Source: Amycolatopsis decaplanina DSM 44594 (GTDB lineage: Bacteria > Actinomycetota > Actinomycetes > Mycobacteriales > Pseudonocardiaceae). Taken from it: a stretch of DNA of 64,000 nt. This document shows positions 37,131-47,289 of this stretch, piece after piece; position 1 is the stretch's first letter, and each line of letters begins with the position of its first letter. The notes beneath the pieces were generated by a model, which was not told where the DNA came from, ran no database searches, and saw only the letters and a program-made list of their open reading frames with translations. A program made the position numbers and the translations under genes. The stretch lies in NCBI RefSeq assembly GCF_000342005.1, contig NZ_AOHO01000045.1:1-64000 (forward strand), written 5' to 3'.

Positions 37131-38159
37131 CTAAGCGAAGGCGATCCACCGGTTCAGCAGGTCGGCCGCCGCACCCGAGTCGATGGCCGAGGCGGCCCGC
37201 GCCAGCCCGGCCGCCAGATCGTCTTCCAGCGACCCGGAGAACCCGGCGAAAGCCGCCAGCGCGGCCGCCGAGTTGAGCAGCACCGCGTCCCGCACCGGCC
37301 CGGTCTTCCCGGCCATCACCTGGTGGAACACGCCGGCGTTGTGCGCGGCGTCCCCGCCGCGCAGGTCCTCCGCGGTCGCCCTGGCGATGTCCAGCGACGC
37401 GGGATCGAAGCTCCGCTCGATGATCTCGCCATCGGAGACCACCCACACCGAACTCGTGGTCGTGGTGGTGATCTCGTCCAGCCCGTCGTCGCCGCGCACG
37501 AGCAGCACGGTCATCCCGCGCCGTGCGAACACCTCGGCCAGCACGCGCGTCTTGTCTTCGTACGCGCAGCCGATCAGCGAACTGCGTGGTTGCGCGGGGT
37601 TGGTGAGCGGACCCAGCAGGTTGAACGTCGTCGGCACGCCGAGTTCGCCGCGTGTCGGGCCGGCGTGGCGCAGAGCGGGGTGGAACTTCGGCGCGAAGCA
37701 GAAGCCGATGCCCAGTTCGTTCACGCTGCGCTGGACCGTCTCGGGCGGCAGGTCGATGGTGACGCCCAGCTCCTCCAGCACGTCGGCCGCGCCGGACTTC
37801 GACGACGCGCTCCGGTTGCCGTGCTTGGCCACCGGGGCACCGGCCGCGGCCGTCACCACCGTGGCCATGGTGGAGATGTTGACCGAGTTGGACCGGTCGC
37901 CGCCGGTGCCGACGATGTCCACCGACGGCCTGTCGATGGTCACCCGTCTGGCGTGCGCCAGCATGGCGTCGGCCATGCCGGAGATCTCCGCCGGTGTCTC
38001 ACCCTTCGCGCGCAGCGCGACGGCGAACCCGGCGATCTGGGAGGGCGTCGCCGCCCCGCTCATGATCTGGTCCATCGCCCACGCGGTGTCCTCCTCGGAC
38101 AGGTCCGCGCGCGCGATGAGCTGGTTGAGCAGGGACGGCCAGGTCTTAGTGGTCACCAT
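37131..38159 (-). CDS. trpD: Anthranilate phosphoribosyltransferase
   Basis: A 342-residue enzyme of tryptophan synthesis that joins PRPP to anthranilate. The PRPP site GTGGDRSNSVNISTM, the anthranilate-binding KHGNRSASSKSGAADVLEELG block and HPALRHAGPTRGELGVPTTFNLLGPLTNP are intact. The ATG at 38159 follows GGAGG with a 7-8-base gap. It is not in a trp operon; in mycobacteria too it lies alone beside ctaE. Confidence 0.95.
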   Translation of the reverse strand: MVTTKTWPSLLNQLIARADLSEEDTAWAMDQIMSGAATPSQIAGFAVALRAKGETPAEISGMADAMLAHARRVTIDRPSVDIVGTGGDRSNSVNISTMATVVTAAAGAPVAKHGNRSASSKSGAADVLEELGVTIDLPPETVQRSVNELGIGFCFAPKFHPALRHAGPTRGELGVPTTFNLLGPLTNPAQPRSSLIGCAYEDKTRVLAEVFARRGMTVLLVRGDDGLDEITTTTTSSVWVVSDGEIIERSFDPASLDIARATAEDLRGGDAAHNAGVFHQVMAGKTGPVRDAVLLNSAAALAAFAGFSGSLEDDLAAGLARAASAIDSGAAADLLNRWIAFA

Positions 38160-38335
38160 CGGAAGTCCTCCGGGGATCTCGACGGCCCAGCTTCCCGCTG
38201 GACGCACGGGCCGCGAGATCCGAGTACAGCGCCGGTACGAGGACCTCGCGGCCGCACGCCCAGCGGAAACCTGGATCCGCCGAATACCCCCGAAGGGCTT
38301 CCGATGGCAACCACTTGGTGGCCGCGCTCATCGGT

Positions 38336-38746
38336 TCAGCCGTGCACGGCCGGCACCCGCCGGGCGCGCAGCACGTCGGCGACGGTCTCGGCGGCGGTCA
38401 GCGGGTCGAGCGGGTGGACCAGCACCGCGTCGGCCTGCGACCAGGTCGCGAGCCAGCGGTCGTCCTTGCGCCGGACCGAAACCACGATCGGCGGGCAATC
38501 CTCGATCTCGTTCTTCAGCTGACGGGTCAGCCCGATGCCGCCGGTCGGCTGCGCCTCGCCGTCGAGGATGGCCAGGTCCACGTTGCCCGCGTCCATCTCG
38601 ACGAGGACCTCGGAGATGCCGGACGCCTCGATGTAGTCCACCCGGCCGAGGTCGGCGGCGGGCCTGCGGCCGACGGCGTTGATGATCGCCTCGCGCACCT
38701 CCGCCTTGTGGCTGAACACCAGGATCCGCATCGCCTGCTCGCCCAT
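38336..38746 (-). CDS. Degenerate response-regulator receiver domain
   Basis: A 136-residue protein with the CheY fold pattern (MRILVFSHKAEVREAI; DLAILDGEAQPTGGIGLTRQL; PPIVVSVRRKDD) but altered chemistry. The acidic pair after strand 1 is Ser-His, and the conserved Lys before Pro after strand 5 is His (VLVHPLDPLTAAE). The phospho-acceptor Asp (LAILDGE) remains. No output domain or kinase is nearby. It likely signals without normal phosphorylation. The ATG at 38746 has GGAGG upstream. Confidence 0.75.
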   Translation of the reverse strand: MGEQAMRILVFSHKAEVREAIINAVGRRPAADLGRVDYIEASGISEVLVEMDAGNVDLAILDGEAQPTGGIGLTRQLKNEIEDCPPIVVSVRRKDDRWLATWSQADAVLVHPLDPLTAAETVADVLRARRVPAVHG

Positions 38747-38807
38747 GAGCGCGCCTCCGCCTCGTCTAGTCATGTCGACCCCGCGATGTTATCCGCCATG
38801 ACCGACA

Positions 38808-39224
38808 TCACGTGGACGCACCCGACGGCTGGAGCGCGTCCCAGCCCAGCGAATCCCCGCCGAGCCGCTGCGCGAGTCCCGCCATCCGTGACCGTTCCTG
38901 CGCGCAGTGCAGCGCGTCGAGGGTCTGGACGCGCACCGCGTGCGCGAGGGCGAAATCGCCGTCAGGACCCTGTTCTCGCAGCTCCCAGCCGTCCTGAGCG
39001 AGGATCGAGGTCGCCTCCGCCACCTTTTCGGGCGGAAGCTTCAAGTGATGGCGCAGGATCGCGGGCGCTTCGGCGACCCAAGCGGGTGATCTCGCCAACG
39101 CCGAAGAATCCGCCTCTGCCGGATCGAAGGCCTCGACGACGATCTCCACGCCGGGCGTGTCGACCGTCAAGCCCGGGACGGCAGGCTTCCTGACCAGGTC
39201 ACGAAGCCGATCTAGTAAACCCAT
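38808..39224 (-). CDS. Conserved hypothetical protein
   Basis: A 138-residue soluble protein beginning MGLLDRLRDLVRKP, largely helical. It carries HHLKLPPEKVAEATSILAQDGWELREQ followed by an alpha/beta segment. It is divergent from ctaE. No domain recognised. Its position upstream of the receiver-like gene (61-base gap) suggests one transcript with it and perhaps trpD. Confidence 0.65.
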   Translation of the reverse strand: MGLLDRLRDLVRKPAVPGLTVDTPGVEIVVEAFDPAEADSSALARSPAWVAEAPAILRHHLKLPPEKVAEATSILAQDGWELREQGPDGDFALAHAVRVQTLDALHCAQERSRMAGLAQRLGGDSLGWDALQPSGAST

Positions 39225-39319
39225 GAGTAGCCCGGTTCCCACTTTCGTTCAGATGTGACCCGACACGCACGCGACCCGCCGTGGACCCACCCGGCGGGCC
39301 CCGTGCATGAGAGGACATA

Positions 39320-39943
39320 ATGCGACGCGTGACAACGGCAGCTCCCACCATCAGCCAGCGGGTCCACTCGCTGAACCGGCCGAACATGGTCAGTGTCGGC
39401 ACCATCGTGTGGCTGTCCAGCGAACTGATGTTCTTCGCCGGACTGTTCGCCATGTTCTTCACCGTGAAGGCGCAGAACGCGACCGGCCAGTGGCCGCCGC
39501 CGCTGCACGGTGAGCCCTTCGCGTTGAACGTCGGCCTGGCGATCCCGTTCACGGTGATCCTCGTGGCCTCCTCGTTCACCTGCCAGTTCGGCGTGTTCGC
39601 CGCCGAAAAGGGCGACGTCTTCGGCCTTCGACGCTGGTACATCATCACGTTGATCATGGGCGCGATCTTCGTCGGCGGCCAGGGTTACGAGTACCTCCAC
39701 CTGATCGACGAGGGGATGACGATCCCGTCCGGCCCGTTCGGCACGGTCTTCTTCCTCGCGACCGGGTTCCACGGCCTGCACGTCATCGGCGGGCTCATCG
39801 CGTTCGTGTACCTGCTCATCCGCACCAAGCTGAGCAAGTTCACCCCGGCCCAGGCCACCTCGGCGATCGTCGTGTCGTACTACTGGCACTTCGTCGACAT
39901 CGTGTGGGTGGGTCTGTTCGCGGTGATCTACATCCTTCCGTGA
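39320..39943 (+). CDS. ctaE: Cytochrome c oxidase subunit III
   Basis: A 207-residue five-helix subunit III of the heme-copper oxidase. Typical blocks are [37 protein letters not shown] and [19 protein letters not shown]. The ATG follows AGAGG. It leads the ctaE-qcrCAB gene group that encodes oxidase and bc1 subunits together, as in other actinobacteria. Confidence 0.96.
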   Translation: MRRVTTAAPTISQRVHSLNRPNMVSVGTIVWLSSELMFFAGLFAMFFTVKAQNATGQWPPPLHGEPFALNVGLAIPFTVILVASSFTCQFGVFAAEKGDVFGLRRWYIITLIMGAIFVGGQGYEYLHLIDEGMTIPSGPFGTVFFLATGFHGLHVIGGLIAFVYLLIRTKLSKFTPAQATSAIVVSYYWHFVDIVWVGLFAVIYILP

Positions 39944-39998
39944 ACGAAGCCGCCACCACGACCTATCGGCCTGAACTGACAGCAAGGGTTGCCGCAAG

Positions 39999-40817
39999 AT
40001 GACCTCCAGCAAGAACAACACGGAGCGCCGCTTCCGCAAGCGGTCGAAGGCTCGCAGGCGGTTCGCCGGCGCGCTGGCGCTCGGGATCGCGCTGCTCAGC
40101 GTGGGCGGGTTGTACGCCATGTTCGCCCCGGAGCCGCAGACCGCGCAGGCGCAGGGCGAATCCGCCCTCCTGCGCGAGGGCGAGAAGCTCTACAACAACA
40201 CGTGTATCGAATGTCACGGGCCGAAGCTCGAGGGTGTCACCGACCGTGGCCCGAGCCTCATCGGCATCGGCGACGCGGCCGTGTACTTCCAGACCTCCAC
40301 CGGCCGTATGCCCGCGGTGCGTCAGGAAGCCCAGGCGCAGCGGAAGCCGCCGAAGCTGTCCGAGGCCGAGATCAACGCGCTGGGCGCCTACATCCAGGCC
40401 AACGGCGGCGGCGCGCAGCGTCCCGCCGAGAAGGGTGACGCGCTGCGCGGCAAGGACGTCGCGCGCGGCAGCGAGCTCTTCCGCCTGAACTGCGCCTCTT
40501 GTCACAGCTTCACCGGTCGCGGTGGCGCGCTCTCCTCGGGCAAGTTCGCCCCGAACCTGGACCCGGCCACGGAAGAGCAGATCTACACCGCGATGCTCAC
40601 CGGGCCGCAGAACATGCCCAAGTTCTCCGACCGGCAGCTGTCGCCGGAGGAGAAGAAGGACATCATCGCGTTCGTGAAGTCCGTGAGTCACGGGAACAAC
40701 TCACCCGGCGGTAACTCGCTCGGCGGTCTTGGCCCGGCCTCGGAGGGCGCGATCGCGTGGATCGTCGGGATCGCCGCGCTGATCGGCGTGACGTTGTGGA
40801 TTGGATCGAAGGCATGA
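39999..40817 (+). CDS. qcrC: Cytochrome bc1 complex diheme cytochrome c subunit
   Basis: A 272-residue diheme cytochrome cc. An N-terminal anchor helix (about 21-43) is followed by two c-type domains with CIECH (Cys69, Cys72, His73) and CASCH (Cys165, Cys168, His169), then a C-terminal helix ([16 protein letters not shown]). It passes electrons directly to CtaC inside the supercomplex, so no soluble cytochrome c is needed. Its stop overlaps the qcrA start as ATGA. Confidence 0.97.
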   Translation: MTSSKNNTERRFRKRSKARRRFAGALALGIALLSVGGLYAMFAPEPQTAQAQGESALLREGEKLYNNTCIECHGPKLEGVTDRGPSLIGIGDAAVYFQTSTGRMPAVRQEAQAQRKPPKLSEAEINALGAYIQANGGGAQRPAEKGDALRGKDVARGSELFRLNCASCHSFTGRGGALSSGKFAPNLDPATEEQIYTAMLTGPQNMPKFSDRQLSPEEKKDIIAFVKSVSHGNNSPGGNSLGGLGPASEGAIAWIVGIAALIGVTLWIGSKA

Positions 40818-41947
40818 GCGCCGAAGGGCCGAAGCCGCCGACAGAGGCGGAGTTGGCGGACATGGATCGCGACCAGCTGGTCAAGCTGGGTACCGCGCTC
40901 GACGGTGTCGAGATCGTGGAGTACCCGAAGCCGTGGCCGGTCGAGGGGACGAGGGCGGAGAAGCGCGCCGAGCGTGCTGTCGCCCTCTGGTTCGTGCTGG
41001 CCGCGCTGTCCGGCCTCGCGTTCGTGGTCCTCATCGCGTGGCCGCACTGGTTCGAGTACAAGGAGCCGGGTACGACCGGCTACACCAAGTACACGCTGTA
41101 CACGCCGCTGCTCGGGATCACCCTCGGGCTCGCGGTGCTCAGCCTCGGTGTCGGTGTGATCCTCTACACCAAGAAGTTCATCCCGGCCGAGGTCGCGGTC
41201 CAGGAGCGTGGGGACGGCGGGTCGAAAGAGGTCGACAAGGCCACGATCCTCGCCCAGCTGGCCGACTCGGGTAGCCGCAGCACCATCGCGCGCCGTTCGA
41301 TGATCAAGCGGTCCGCGGGCGCCGGTGCCGGCGTGCTCGGCCTCGCCGTCGCGGCGCTGCCGGTCGCGTCCTTCATCAAGGACCCGTGGAAGGACACCGA
41401 GAACCGCGACTCGCTGTGGCACTCGGGCTGGAAGAAGAACTTCCCGGAAGAGAAGGTCTACCTGCGCCGCAACACCGGCCGTCCGCACGAGATCTCCCTG
41501 GTCAAGGCCGAGGACCTCGACGCGGGCGCGATGGAGACGGTGTTCCCGTACCGCGAGTCCGAGAAGGACGACGAGCACGCGCTGTCGGCCGCCTTCAAGC
41601 GGGTCGACAACCCGGTCATGCTGATCCGTCTCCGCCCGACCGACGCCGCCAAGGTCGTCAAGCGTCAGGGCCAGGAAGACTACAACTTCGGCGACTACTA
41701 CGCGTACACGAAGATCTGCAGTCACGTCGGCTGCCCGACCTCCCTGTACGAGCAGCGGACCAACCGCATCCTCTGCCCCTGCCACCAGTCCCAGTTCGAC
41801 GCGCTCCACTACGCCAAGCCGATTTTCGGGCCGGCGACCCGGCCCTTGGCCCAGCTTCCGATTACAGTGGACTCTGAGGGCTACCTGATCGCGCGCGGAG
41901 ACTTCAACGAGGCCGTCGGACCGGCCTTTTGGGAGCGTAAGTCATGA
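40814..41947 (+). CDS. qcrA: Cytochrome bc1 complex Rieske iron-sulfur subunit
   Basis: A 377-residue Rieske protein of the actinobacterial type with three N-terminal membrane helices, the third preceded by an Arg-Arg motif (ARRSMIKR). The 2Fe-2S ligands are in [11 protein letters not shown] and CPCHQSQF. The ATG at 40814 is embedded in the qcrC stop, and its own stop overlaps qcrB in the same way, so the three genes are translationally coupled. Confidence 0.97.
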   Translation: MSAEGPKPPTEAELADMDRDQLVKLGTALDGVEIVEYPKPWPVEGTRAEKRAERAVALWFVLAALSGLAFVVLIAWPHWFEYKEPGTTGYTKYTLYTPLLGITLGLAVLSLGVGVILYTKKFIPAEVAVQERGDGGSKEVDKATILAQLADSGSRSTIARRSMIKRSAGAGAGVLGLAVAALPVASFIKDPWKDTENRDSLWHSGWKKNFPEEKVYLRRNTGRPHEISLVKAEDLDAGAMETVFPYRESEKDDEHALSAAFKRVDNPVMLIRLRPTDAAKVVKRQGQEDYNFGDYYAYTKICSHVGCPTSLYEQRTNRILCPCHQSQFDALHYAKPIFGPATRPLAQLPITVDSEGYLIARGDFNEAVGPAFWERKS

Positions 41948-43611
41948 GTTCACTCACCACCCCGACGAAGGGGACGAACCCGGTCGAGAAGGCCGCGGGT
42001 GCTGGTGCGAAGTGGGCCGACGACCGGTATCACCTGGCCAAGGGTATGCGGCACCAGTTGAACAAGGTGTTCCCGACGCACTGGTCGTTCCTGCTCGGCG
42101 AGATCGCGCTGTACAGCTTCATCATCTTGTTGCTGTCGGGTGTGTATCTGACGTTGTTCTTCGATCCTTCCATGGAGGAGGTCGTCTACAACGGCAGTTA
42201 CACCGGGTTGCAGGGTGTGGAGATGTCGCGGGCGTTCGCGACCACGCTGGACATCTCGTTCGACGTCCGTGGTGGGTTGTTCGTGCGCCAGTTGCATCAC
42301 TGGGCGGCGCTGATTTTCGTGGCGTCGATGATGGTGCACATGTTCCGGATCTTCTTCACCGGCGCGTTCCGGCGTCCGCGTGAGGCGAACTGGGTCATCG
42401 GTGCGTTGCTGCTGGTGCTGGGGATGTTCGAGGGTTTCTTCGGTTACTCGCTTCCGGATGATCTGCTGTCCGGTACCGGTATCCGCGCGACCTTGTCGGG
42501 CATCGTGCTGTCGGTGCCGGTGATGGGCACCTGGATCCATTGGGCGTTGTTCGGTGGGGAGTTCCCCGGCAACGAGATCATCCCGCGTCTGTACACGATT
42601 CACATCCTGCTGCTGCCGGGCATCATGCTCGGTCTGGTGGCCGCGCACCTCGCGCTGGTCTGGTATCAGAAGCACACGCAGTTCCCGGGTGTGCGGCGTA
42701 AGGAGACCAACGTCGTCGGCGTCCGTATCATGCCGGTGTTCGCGCTCAAGGGTGGTGCGTTCTTCGCGCTGGTCACCGGCATCATCGCGTTGATGTCGGG
42801 GCTGTTCCAGATCAACCCGATCTGGAACATCGGCCCGTACAACGCCGCGCAGGTTTCGGCGGGTTCGCAGCCGGACTGGTACATGGCCTGGGCCGACGGC
42901 ATGCTGCGGATCTGGCCCGCGTGGGAGCTCTACCTCGGGAACTACACGGTCCCGGCGGTGTTCTTCCCCGGCGCGGTCGGGATGCCGCTGCTGATCGGGT
43001 TGCTGGTGATGTATCCCTGGATCGAGCGAAAGCTGTCCAAGGACACCGCGCACCACAACCTGCTGCAGCGTCCGCGCGACGTCCCGGTCCGGACCTCGCT
43101 GGGCATCATGGCCCTGACGTTCTTCGCGGTCATCATGCTGTCGGGCTTCAACGACATCATCGCGTTCGCCTTCGACATCTCGCTGAACGCGACGACGTGG
43201 GCGGGCCGGATCGGTGTCCTGCTGCTGCCGCCGATCGCGTACTACATCACCTACCGGATCTGCCTCGGTCTGCAGCGGGCCGACCGCGAAGTGCTGGAGC
43301 ACGGTGTCGAAACCGGCATCATCAAGCGCCTGCCGCACGGTGAGTTCATCGAGATCCACCAGCCGCTCGGCCCGGTGGACGACCACGGCCACCCGATCCC
43401 GCTCGAGTACCAGGGCGCGTCGGTGCCGAAGAAGATGAACAAGCTCGGCTCGGCCGGACACGCCGTCGCCGGTTCGACCTGGTCCCCGGACCCGGTCGAG
43501 GAGACGATCGCGCTGGAGCGCGCCCGGGCAGGCGGGCACGGCAACGGCAAGGTCGACGACATCGGCGGCGAGCCCTCGGCGGACCGCAAGGAGATCACCT
43601 CCGGGCACTAG
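41944..43611 (+). CDS. qcrB: Cytochrome bc1 complex cytochrome b subunit
   Basis: A 555-residue cytochrome b. Heme-ligand histidines lie in [21 protein letters not shown] and in [22 protein letters not shown] Qo-site-like region and a long actinobacterial C-terminal extension (about residues 430-555) follow. In M. tuberculosis this subunit is the target of Q203 (telacebec). Codons in 42050-42800 contain noticeably more T-ending and TTG codons than the rest. A family A palindrome lies 9 bases after the stop. Confidence 0.97.
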   Translation: MSSLTTPTKGTNPVEKAAGAGAKWADDRYHLAKGMRHQLNKVFPTHWSFLLGEIALYSFIILLLSGVYLTLFFDPSMEEVVYNGSYTGLQGVEMSRAFATTLDISFDVRGGLFVRQLHHWAALIFVASMMVHMFRIFFTGAFRRPREANWVIGALLLVLGMFEGFFGYSLPDDLLSGTGIRATLSGIVLSVPVMGTWIHWALFGGEFPGNEIIPRLYTIHILLLPGIMLGLVAAHLALVWYQKHTQFPGVRRKETNVVGVRIMPVFALKGGAFFALVTGIIALMSGLFQINPIWNIGPYNAAQVSAGSQPDWYMAWADGMLRIWPAWELYLGNYTVPAVFFPGAVGMPLLIGLLVMYPWIERKLSKDTAHHNLLQRPRDVPVRTSLGIMALTFFAVIMLSGFNDIIAFAFDISLNATTWAGRIGVLLLPPIAYYITYRICLGLQRADREVLEHGVETGIIKRLPHGEFIEIHQPLGPVDDHGHPIPLEYQGASVPKKMNKLGSAGHAVAGSTWSPDPVEETIALERARAGGHGNGKVDDIGGEPSADRKEITSGH

Positions 43612-43619
43612 CTCGTCAC

Positions 43620-43678
43620 AAGTACATGAAGGCCCCCTTCCTTGCGCCAGGCGCAAGGAAGGGGGCCTTCATGTACTT
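43620..43678. repeat. Perfect palindrome, family A (copy 3)
   Basis: Two perfect 29-base arms around a single A, identical over the shared core to copy 1. It lies between convergent qcrB and the Lrp-like gene and probably terminates both. Confidence 0.88.
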
Positions 43679-43690
43679 GGGGGAGGCTGC

Positions 43691-43975
43691 TCAGGCGCCC
43701 TCGACGCCGATGTCGAACGCGGACTCGCTGTCGGCCTTCGAGTACGAGCGGAACGCGATGTGCGTGACCGTGCTCAGCACGCCGGGGACCTTGCCGATCT
43801 TCGCCGGGATCAGATCCGCGAGGTCTTCGTGGGCCGCGACGCGGACCGAGGCGATCAGGTCGACGTCACCCGCGCAGGAGTAGACCTCGCGGACGCCCTC
43901 GATGTCCGCGATCGCCTGTGCCGCCTCGGGAATGGCATCGGCTTCGACCTGGACCAGCACGATCGCGGTGATCAC
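43691..43975 (-). CDS. Lrp/AsnC ligand-binding domain protein
   Basis: A 94-residue stand-alone RAM domain (ITAIVLVQVEADAIPEAAQAI; VREVYSCAGDVDLIASVRVAAHEDL; GVLSTVTHIAFRSY), lacking the usual N-terminal DNA-binding helix-turn-helix. Such proteins may form oligomers that sense amino acids or modulate full-length Lrp proteins. It lies between qcrB and the DEDD nuclease, as in several actinobacteria. Confidence 0.87.
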   Translation of the reverse strand: MITAIVLVQVEADAIPEAAQAIADIEGVREVYSCAGDVDLIASVRVAAHEDLADLIPAKIGKVPGVLSTVTHIAFRSYSKADSESAFDIGVEGA

Positions 43976-44014
43976 TACAGCGCCTCCTACATCAGTGAAT
44001 CCGGTGCCGGAATC

Positions 44015-45736
44015 CTAGCCCGCCACGTGCTCCAGTGCCGTCGCGCTCGCCACCAGGTCGAGCCACTCCTGCCAGCCGCCCGCCACGGCGGCAGGCTCCG
44101 CCCAGGGGTGCGTGGTGCGCACGAGCCGGACGCCCGGGCGGGTCAGCCAGCGCAGGAGGATGCCGATCTCCTCCGGGATCGCGCCGAAGAGCGGGCCGGG
44201 CCCCGGGATCACCGTCTCGGCCGACGCCACGAGCATCTCGACGACCGGCATCGGCGGCACCCCGCGCCGCGCGACACCCGCCGACGCGAGCCTGCCGTAC
44301 CGGATCACCGCCAGTTCCCAGCCGCCGTTCCCGTCCGGCCCGGCGGCGATCAGCTCCGGGATGCCCGCCAGCGCCGACTGCCGGTGCGCCCGGCCGACCG
44401 CGCGGATCAGCCCGGCCAGCTGATCGCGATGCTGGGCGGCCTGTTCGTAATGCTCCGCCGCGGAGAGCCGGGCCAGCTGATCGGCGGCGGCCCGCAGCGG
44501 ACGCCCGTCCGTCCCGGCGATGAGGCCGGACACCGCCAGCACTCCCGGCCGGTACGCCTCGACCGTCTGCTGACCGGCGCACGGCGCTCCGCAGCGGCCG
44601 AGTTCGGCGAGGACGCAGGGCTTCCCGCTCGGCGCGGTGGCCGAGATGCGCTGGGTGCACGTCCGCAGGCCCGAGGCGCCGGCGAGGGTGTCCGCGGCGG
44701 ACCTGGCGTCGGCCTGGGTGCGAAAGGGCCCCAGCATCCCTTCTCGCGGCACGCGGACCACCGACAGGCGCGGGAACGCCTCCTCGGTCAACGCGACCCA
44801 CCACGCGTGCCGTGGGTTCTTGGAACGGCGGTTGTACATGGGACGGTGGGCGGCGATCAGCCGAAGCTCCCGGACGGCGGCCTCCAGCGCGTGCGCGCAT
44901 TCGACCGCGTCGACCCGCTCGGCCAGCGCGACCATCTCCCGGATCCGCCCGCGGCTCTCCGAACCGGTGAAGTACTGCCGGACCCGGCGGCGCAGATCGG
45001 ACGACGTGCCGACGTAGAGGACCTCGTCGCTCGGGCCGCGGAACAGGTAGACGCCGGGCCTCGACGGCAGATGCTCGGCCAGCGACCGTTTACGGCGCTG
45101 GGCCGCGGTCACCTCGGGCAGGTAGTCCAGCAACTCCTCGAGGGTGTGGACGCCGAGGTTGCCCACCCGTTCGAGCAGTGCGTGCAGGACGTCGACGGTG
45201 GCGCGCGCGTCCGCGAGCGCGCGGTGGTTGGGCGTCGTACGCGCCCCGAACAACGCGGCCAGCGCGGAAAGCCGGTAGCTGGGCGTCTCGTCACGGGAGA
45301 TGACCCGGCGGGCGAGCCGGACCGTGCAGACGACGGCCGTCTTGGGCCAGTGGTAGCCGTGGCCTTCACAGGCCGCGCGCATGAAGCCCGTGTCGAAGGC
45401 GGCGTTGTGCGCCACGAGCACGGCGCCGGAGATGAATTCCAGGAAAGCGGGCAGTACGCGTTCGATCCGGGGAGCGTCGTAGACCATCGCGCCGGTGATG
45501 CCGGTCAGCTCGACGATCTGCGGCGGAATCGGCATCCCGGGATTGACGAAGGTGGCGAACTCGCCGACGACCTCGCCGGCCCGGATCTTGACCGCGCCGA
45601 TCTCGGTGATTCCGTCCGGACCCGGTTTCGTGCCGGTGGTCTCCAGGTCGAATACGACGAAAGTGGTGTCCCGCAAAGGAGTTCCCAGCTCGTCGAAGGC
45701 GAGTTGCGCCGCGCCGGGCCGCCGTCCGGTGTCCAT
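44015..45736 (-). CDS. DEDDh exonuclease fused to a GIY-YIG (UvrC-like) domain
   Basis: A 573-residue two-nuclease protein (Rv2191-like). The N-terminal DnaQ-type 3'-5' exonuclease has FVVFDLETTGTKP, HNAAFDTGFM and HRALADARATVD. From about residue 215, a GIY-YIG domain (RPGVYLFRGPSDEVLYVGTSSDLRRRV) and a UvrC-like region with CVLAELGRCGAPCAG follow. It lacks the UvrC C-terminal endonuclease. It is probably a DNA-repair nuclease. Start ATG at 45736, divergent from the NYN gene. Confidence 0.92.
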   Translation of the reverse strand: MDTGRRPGAAQLAFDELGTPLRDTTFVVFDLETTGTKPGPDGITEIGAVKIRAGEVVGEFATFVNPGMPIPPQIVELTGITGAMVYDAPRIERVLPAFLEFISGAVLVAHNAAFDTGFMRAACEGHGYHWPKTAVVCTVRLARRVISRDETPSYRLSALAALFGARTTPNHRALADARATVDVLHALLERVGNLGVHTLEELLDYLPEVTAAQRRKRSLAEHLPSRPGVYLFRGPSDEVLYVGTSSDLRRRVRQYFTGSESRGRIREMVALAERVDAVECAHALEAAVRELRLIAAHRPMYNRRSKNPRHAWWVALTEEAFPRLSVVRVPREGMLGPFRTQADARSAADTLAGASGLRTCTQRISATAPSGKPCVLAELGRCGAPCAGQQTVEAYRPGVLAVSGLIAGTDGRPLRAAADQLARLSAAEHYEQAAQHRDQLAGLIRAVGRAHRQSALAGIPELIAAGPDGNGGWELAVIRYGRLASAGVARRGVPPMPVVEMLVASAETVIPGPGPLFGAIPEEIGILLRWLTRPGVRLVRTTHPWAEPAAVAGGWQEWLDLVASATALEHVAG

Positions 45737-45832
45737 GGTCGGGCACAGTAGGGGCGGGCACCGACAATCCCAGGATCCGCACACGCCGTCCCATCGAGCG
45801 CGCCCCGAGGGCATGGGGCCTACGCTGGAGCG

Positions 45833-47221
45833 ATGCAACCGCAGCCCGCAGTGCCCGAATTGCCCGAGGACGCCACCGGCGGCCCCTCGGGTGTCGTGGC
45901 GTCGGCTGGCGAGCAGGAGACGTCCGAGGAGGTGCCGGCCGAAGGCTGGACGGCCTTGCCGGAGACCGTGCGCGAGCGGATCGCCGAGCTGGCGGCCGCC
46001 GCCGTCGGCAAGCTGCCGGTCGCCGACGTGCCGAGGCAGCTGCGCCCGGTCGCGAAGTTCGCGCCTGCGAAGCGCGCGAAACTCGGCGGGACAGCGTTGC
46101 TTGCCGCGCTGGGGGAGTCATCGCAGTTCCGGGTCGCGGTCACCGAATGGCTGCGTGACCACCGCAAAGACGCCCTCGACCCGAACGCCCCCGATTCCGT
46201 CGCCGCCGCGGCCGCCGCCGTGCTCCTCGGCGAGGCGGGCGCGGCCGGACGGGTCCGGCTGGTGGCGAAGAACGCCGAGGAGACGGCGTTGCGCGCCGAA
46301 CGCGACGCCGCGCTGGCCCGCAACCAGCGGCTCGAGACCGAACTGGCCCAGCTGCGTGAAGAGTTGCGCGAAGCGAAGGAGATCGCCGGTAATGCGCGGG
46401 GAGAACGCGACGCCGAGGTCGAGAAACTGTTGAAGCGCTTGCGGGAACAAGGTGTCCAGCTGCGCCAGGCCAAGGACGCCGTCGCCGAGGCTCACGCTCG
46501 GCTGGAGAGCGGAGGCGCTGAGAGCGCCGAGGAGATCAAAGCGCTGAAGGCCCAGTTGGACCGCGAGAGGCAGCGTGTCGCGACAGAGCGGGCGCGGGCG
46601 GAGAAGGCCGTCACGGACGCCGAGATCGCCCGTCAGTCCGCCCGCGAGGCGCGCCAGGCCGACGAGGTGAGGCTCGGGCTGCTGCTGGACACGATCGAAG
46701 GCGCCGTCGGCGGGCTGCGCCGGGAACTTTCGGTGAGCGCGCGGGGTCAGCGTCCGGCGGACATGGTCCGCGGCGCGACGTCGGGGCTCGGGTCGGGCGG
46801 CAAGATCCAGGACGTCACCGCGCTCGACCGGCATCTCGCGCTGCCCAACGTGCACCTGATCGTCGACGGCTACAACGTCACGAAGACCGGATATCCGGAG
46901 CTGGCGCTTTCCGACCAGCGCGACAGGCTGATCCACCAGCTCTCCGCGCTCGCCGCGCGGACTTCGGCCGAGGTCACCGTGGTGTTCGACGGCGCCGGCG
47001 TGCTCTCCGTGCCCGCGGCGGTGCCGCGCGGGGTGCGAGTGCTGTTCTCCGAACGCGGCGTGCTCGCGGACGACGTCATCCGGTCCCTGGTCGCGGCCGA
47101 GCCGCCCGGGCGGCCGATGGTGGTCGCGAGCACGGACCGGGCGGTGGCGGACTCGGTGCGGCGCAAGGGCGCGCATCCGGTGCCGTCCGCCGTGCTGGTG
47201 TCGCGGCTCAGCCGGGTCTAG
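45833..47221 (+). CDS. NYN (YacP-like) domain RNA-binding protein
   Basis: A 462-residue protein. Residues about 1-150 are helical. A long coiled coil rich in Arg/Glu/Ala spans roughly 150-290. The C-terminal 120 residues are a PIN-like NYN domain with HLIVDGYNVTKTGYP, VTVVFDGAG and VVASTDRAVADSVRRKGA, which carry the acidic catalytic set. It is probably an RNA-cleaving or RNA-binding factor. It is divergent from the DEDD nuclease, a pairing I recall in other actinobacteria. Confidence 0.87.
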   Translation: MQPQPAVPELPEDATGGPSGVVASAGEQETSEEVPAEGWTALPETVRERIAELAAAAVGKLPVADVPRQLRPVAKFAPAKRAKLGGTALLAALGESSQFRVAVTEWLRDHRKDALDPNAPDSVAAAAAAVLLGEAGAAGRVRLVAKNAEETALRAERDAALARNQRLETELAQLREELREAKEIAGNARGERDAEVEKLLKRLREQGVQLRQAKDAVAEAHARLESGGAESAEEIKALKAQLDRERQRVATERARAEKAVTDAEIARQSAREARQADEVRLGLLLDTIEGAVGGLRRELSVSARGQRPADMVRGATSGLGSGGKIQDVTALDRHLALPNVHLIVDGYNVTKTGYPELALSDQRDRLIHQLSALAARTSAEVTVVFDGAGVLSVPAAVPRGVRVLFSERGVLADDVIRSLVAAEPPGRPMVVASTDRAVADSVRRKGAHPVPSAVLVSRLSRV

Positions 47222-47243
47222 ACGGTGACGGCAGGCCGTGGGC

Positions 47244-47289
47244 CTCGTGAGTGGTTAGGACGGTTCTAAGCGTCCTAACCACTCACGAG
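47244..47289. repeat. Palindrome, family C (copy 2)
   Basis: The 19-base arms are perfectly paired, with loop GTTCTAAG in which the usual inner AACC pairing is lost. The right arm contains the last codons and the TGA stop of the minus-strand AbiEi-like gene. Confidence 0.82.

Noticed and set aside
41950..43656. Minus-strand open frame of over 560 codons opposite qcrB, and a similar one at 58031-60016 opposite the second SulP gene
   Set aside because: Both are Arg/His/Asp-rich shadow frames without recognisable domains, and the plus-strand genes explain the coding signal.
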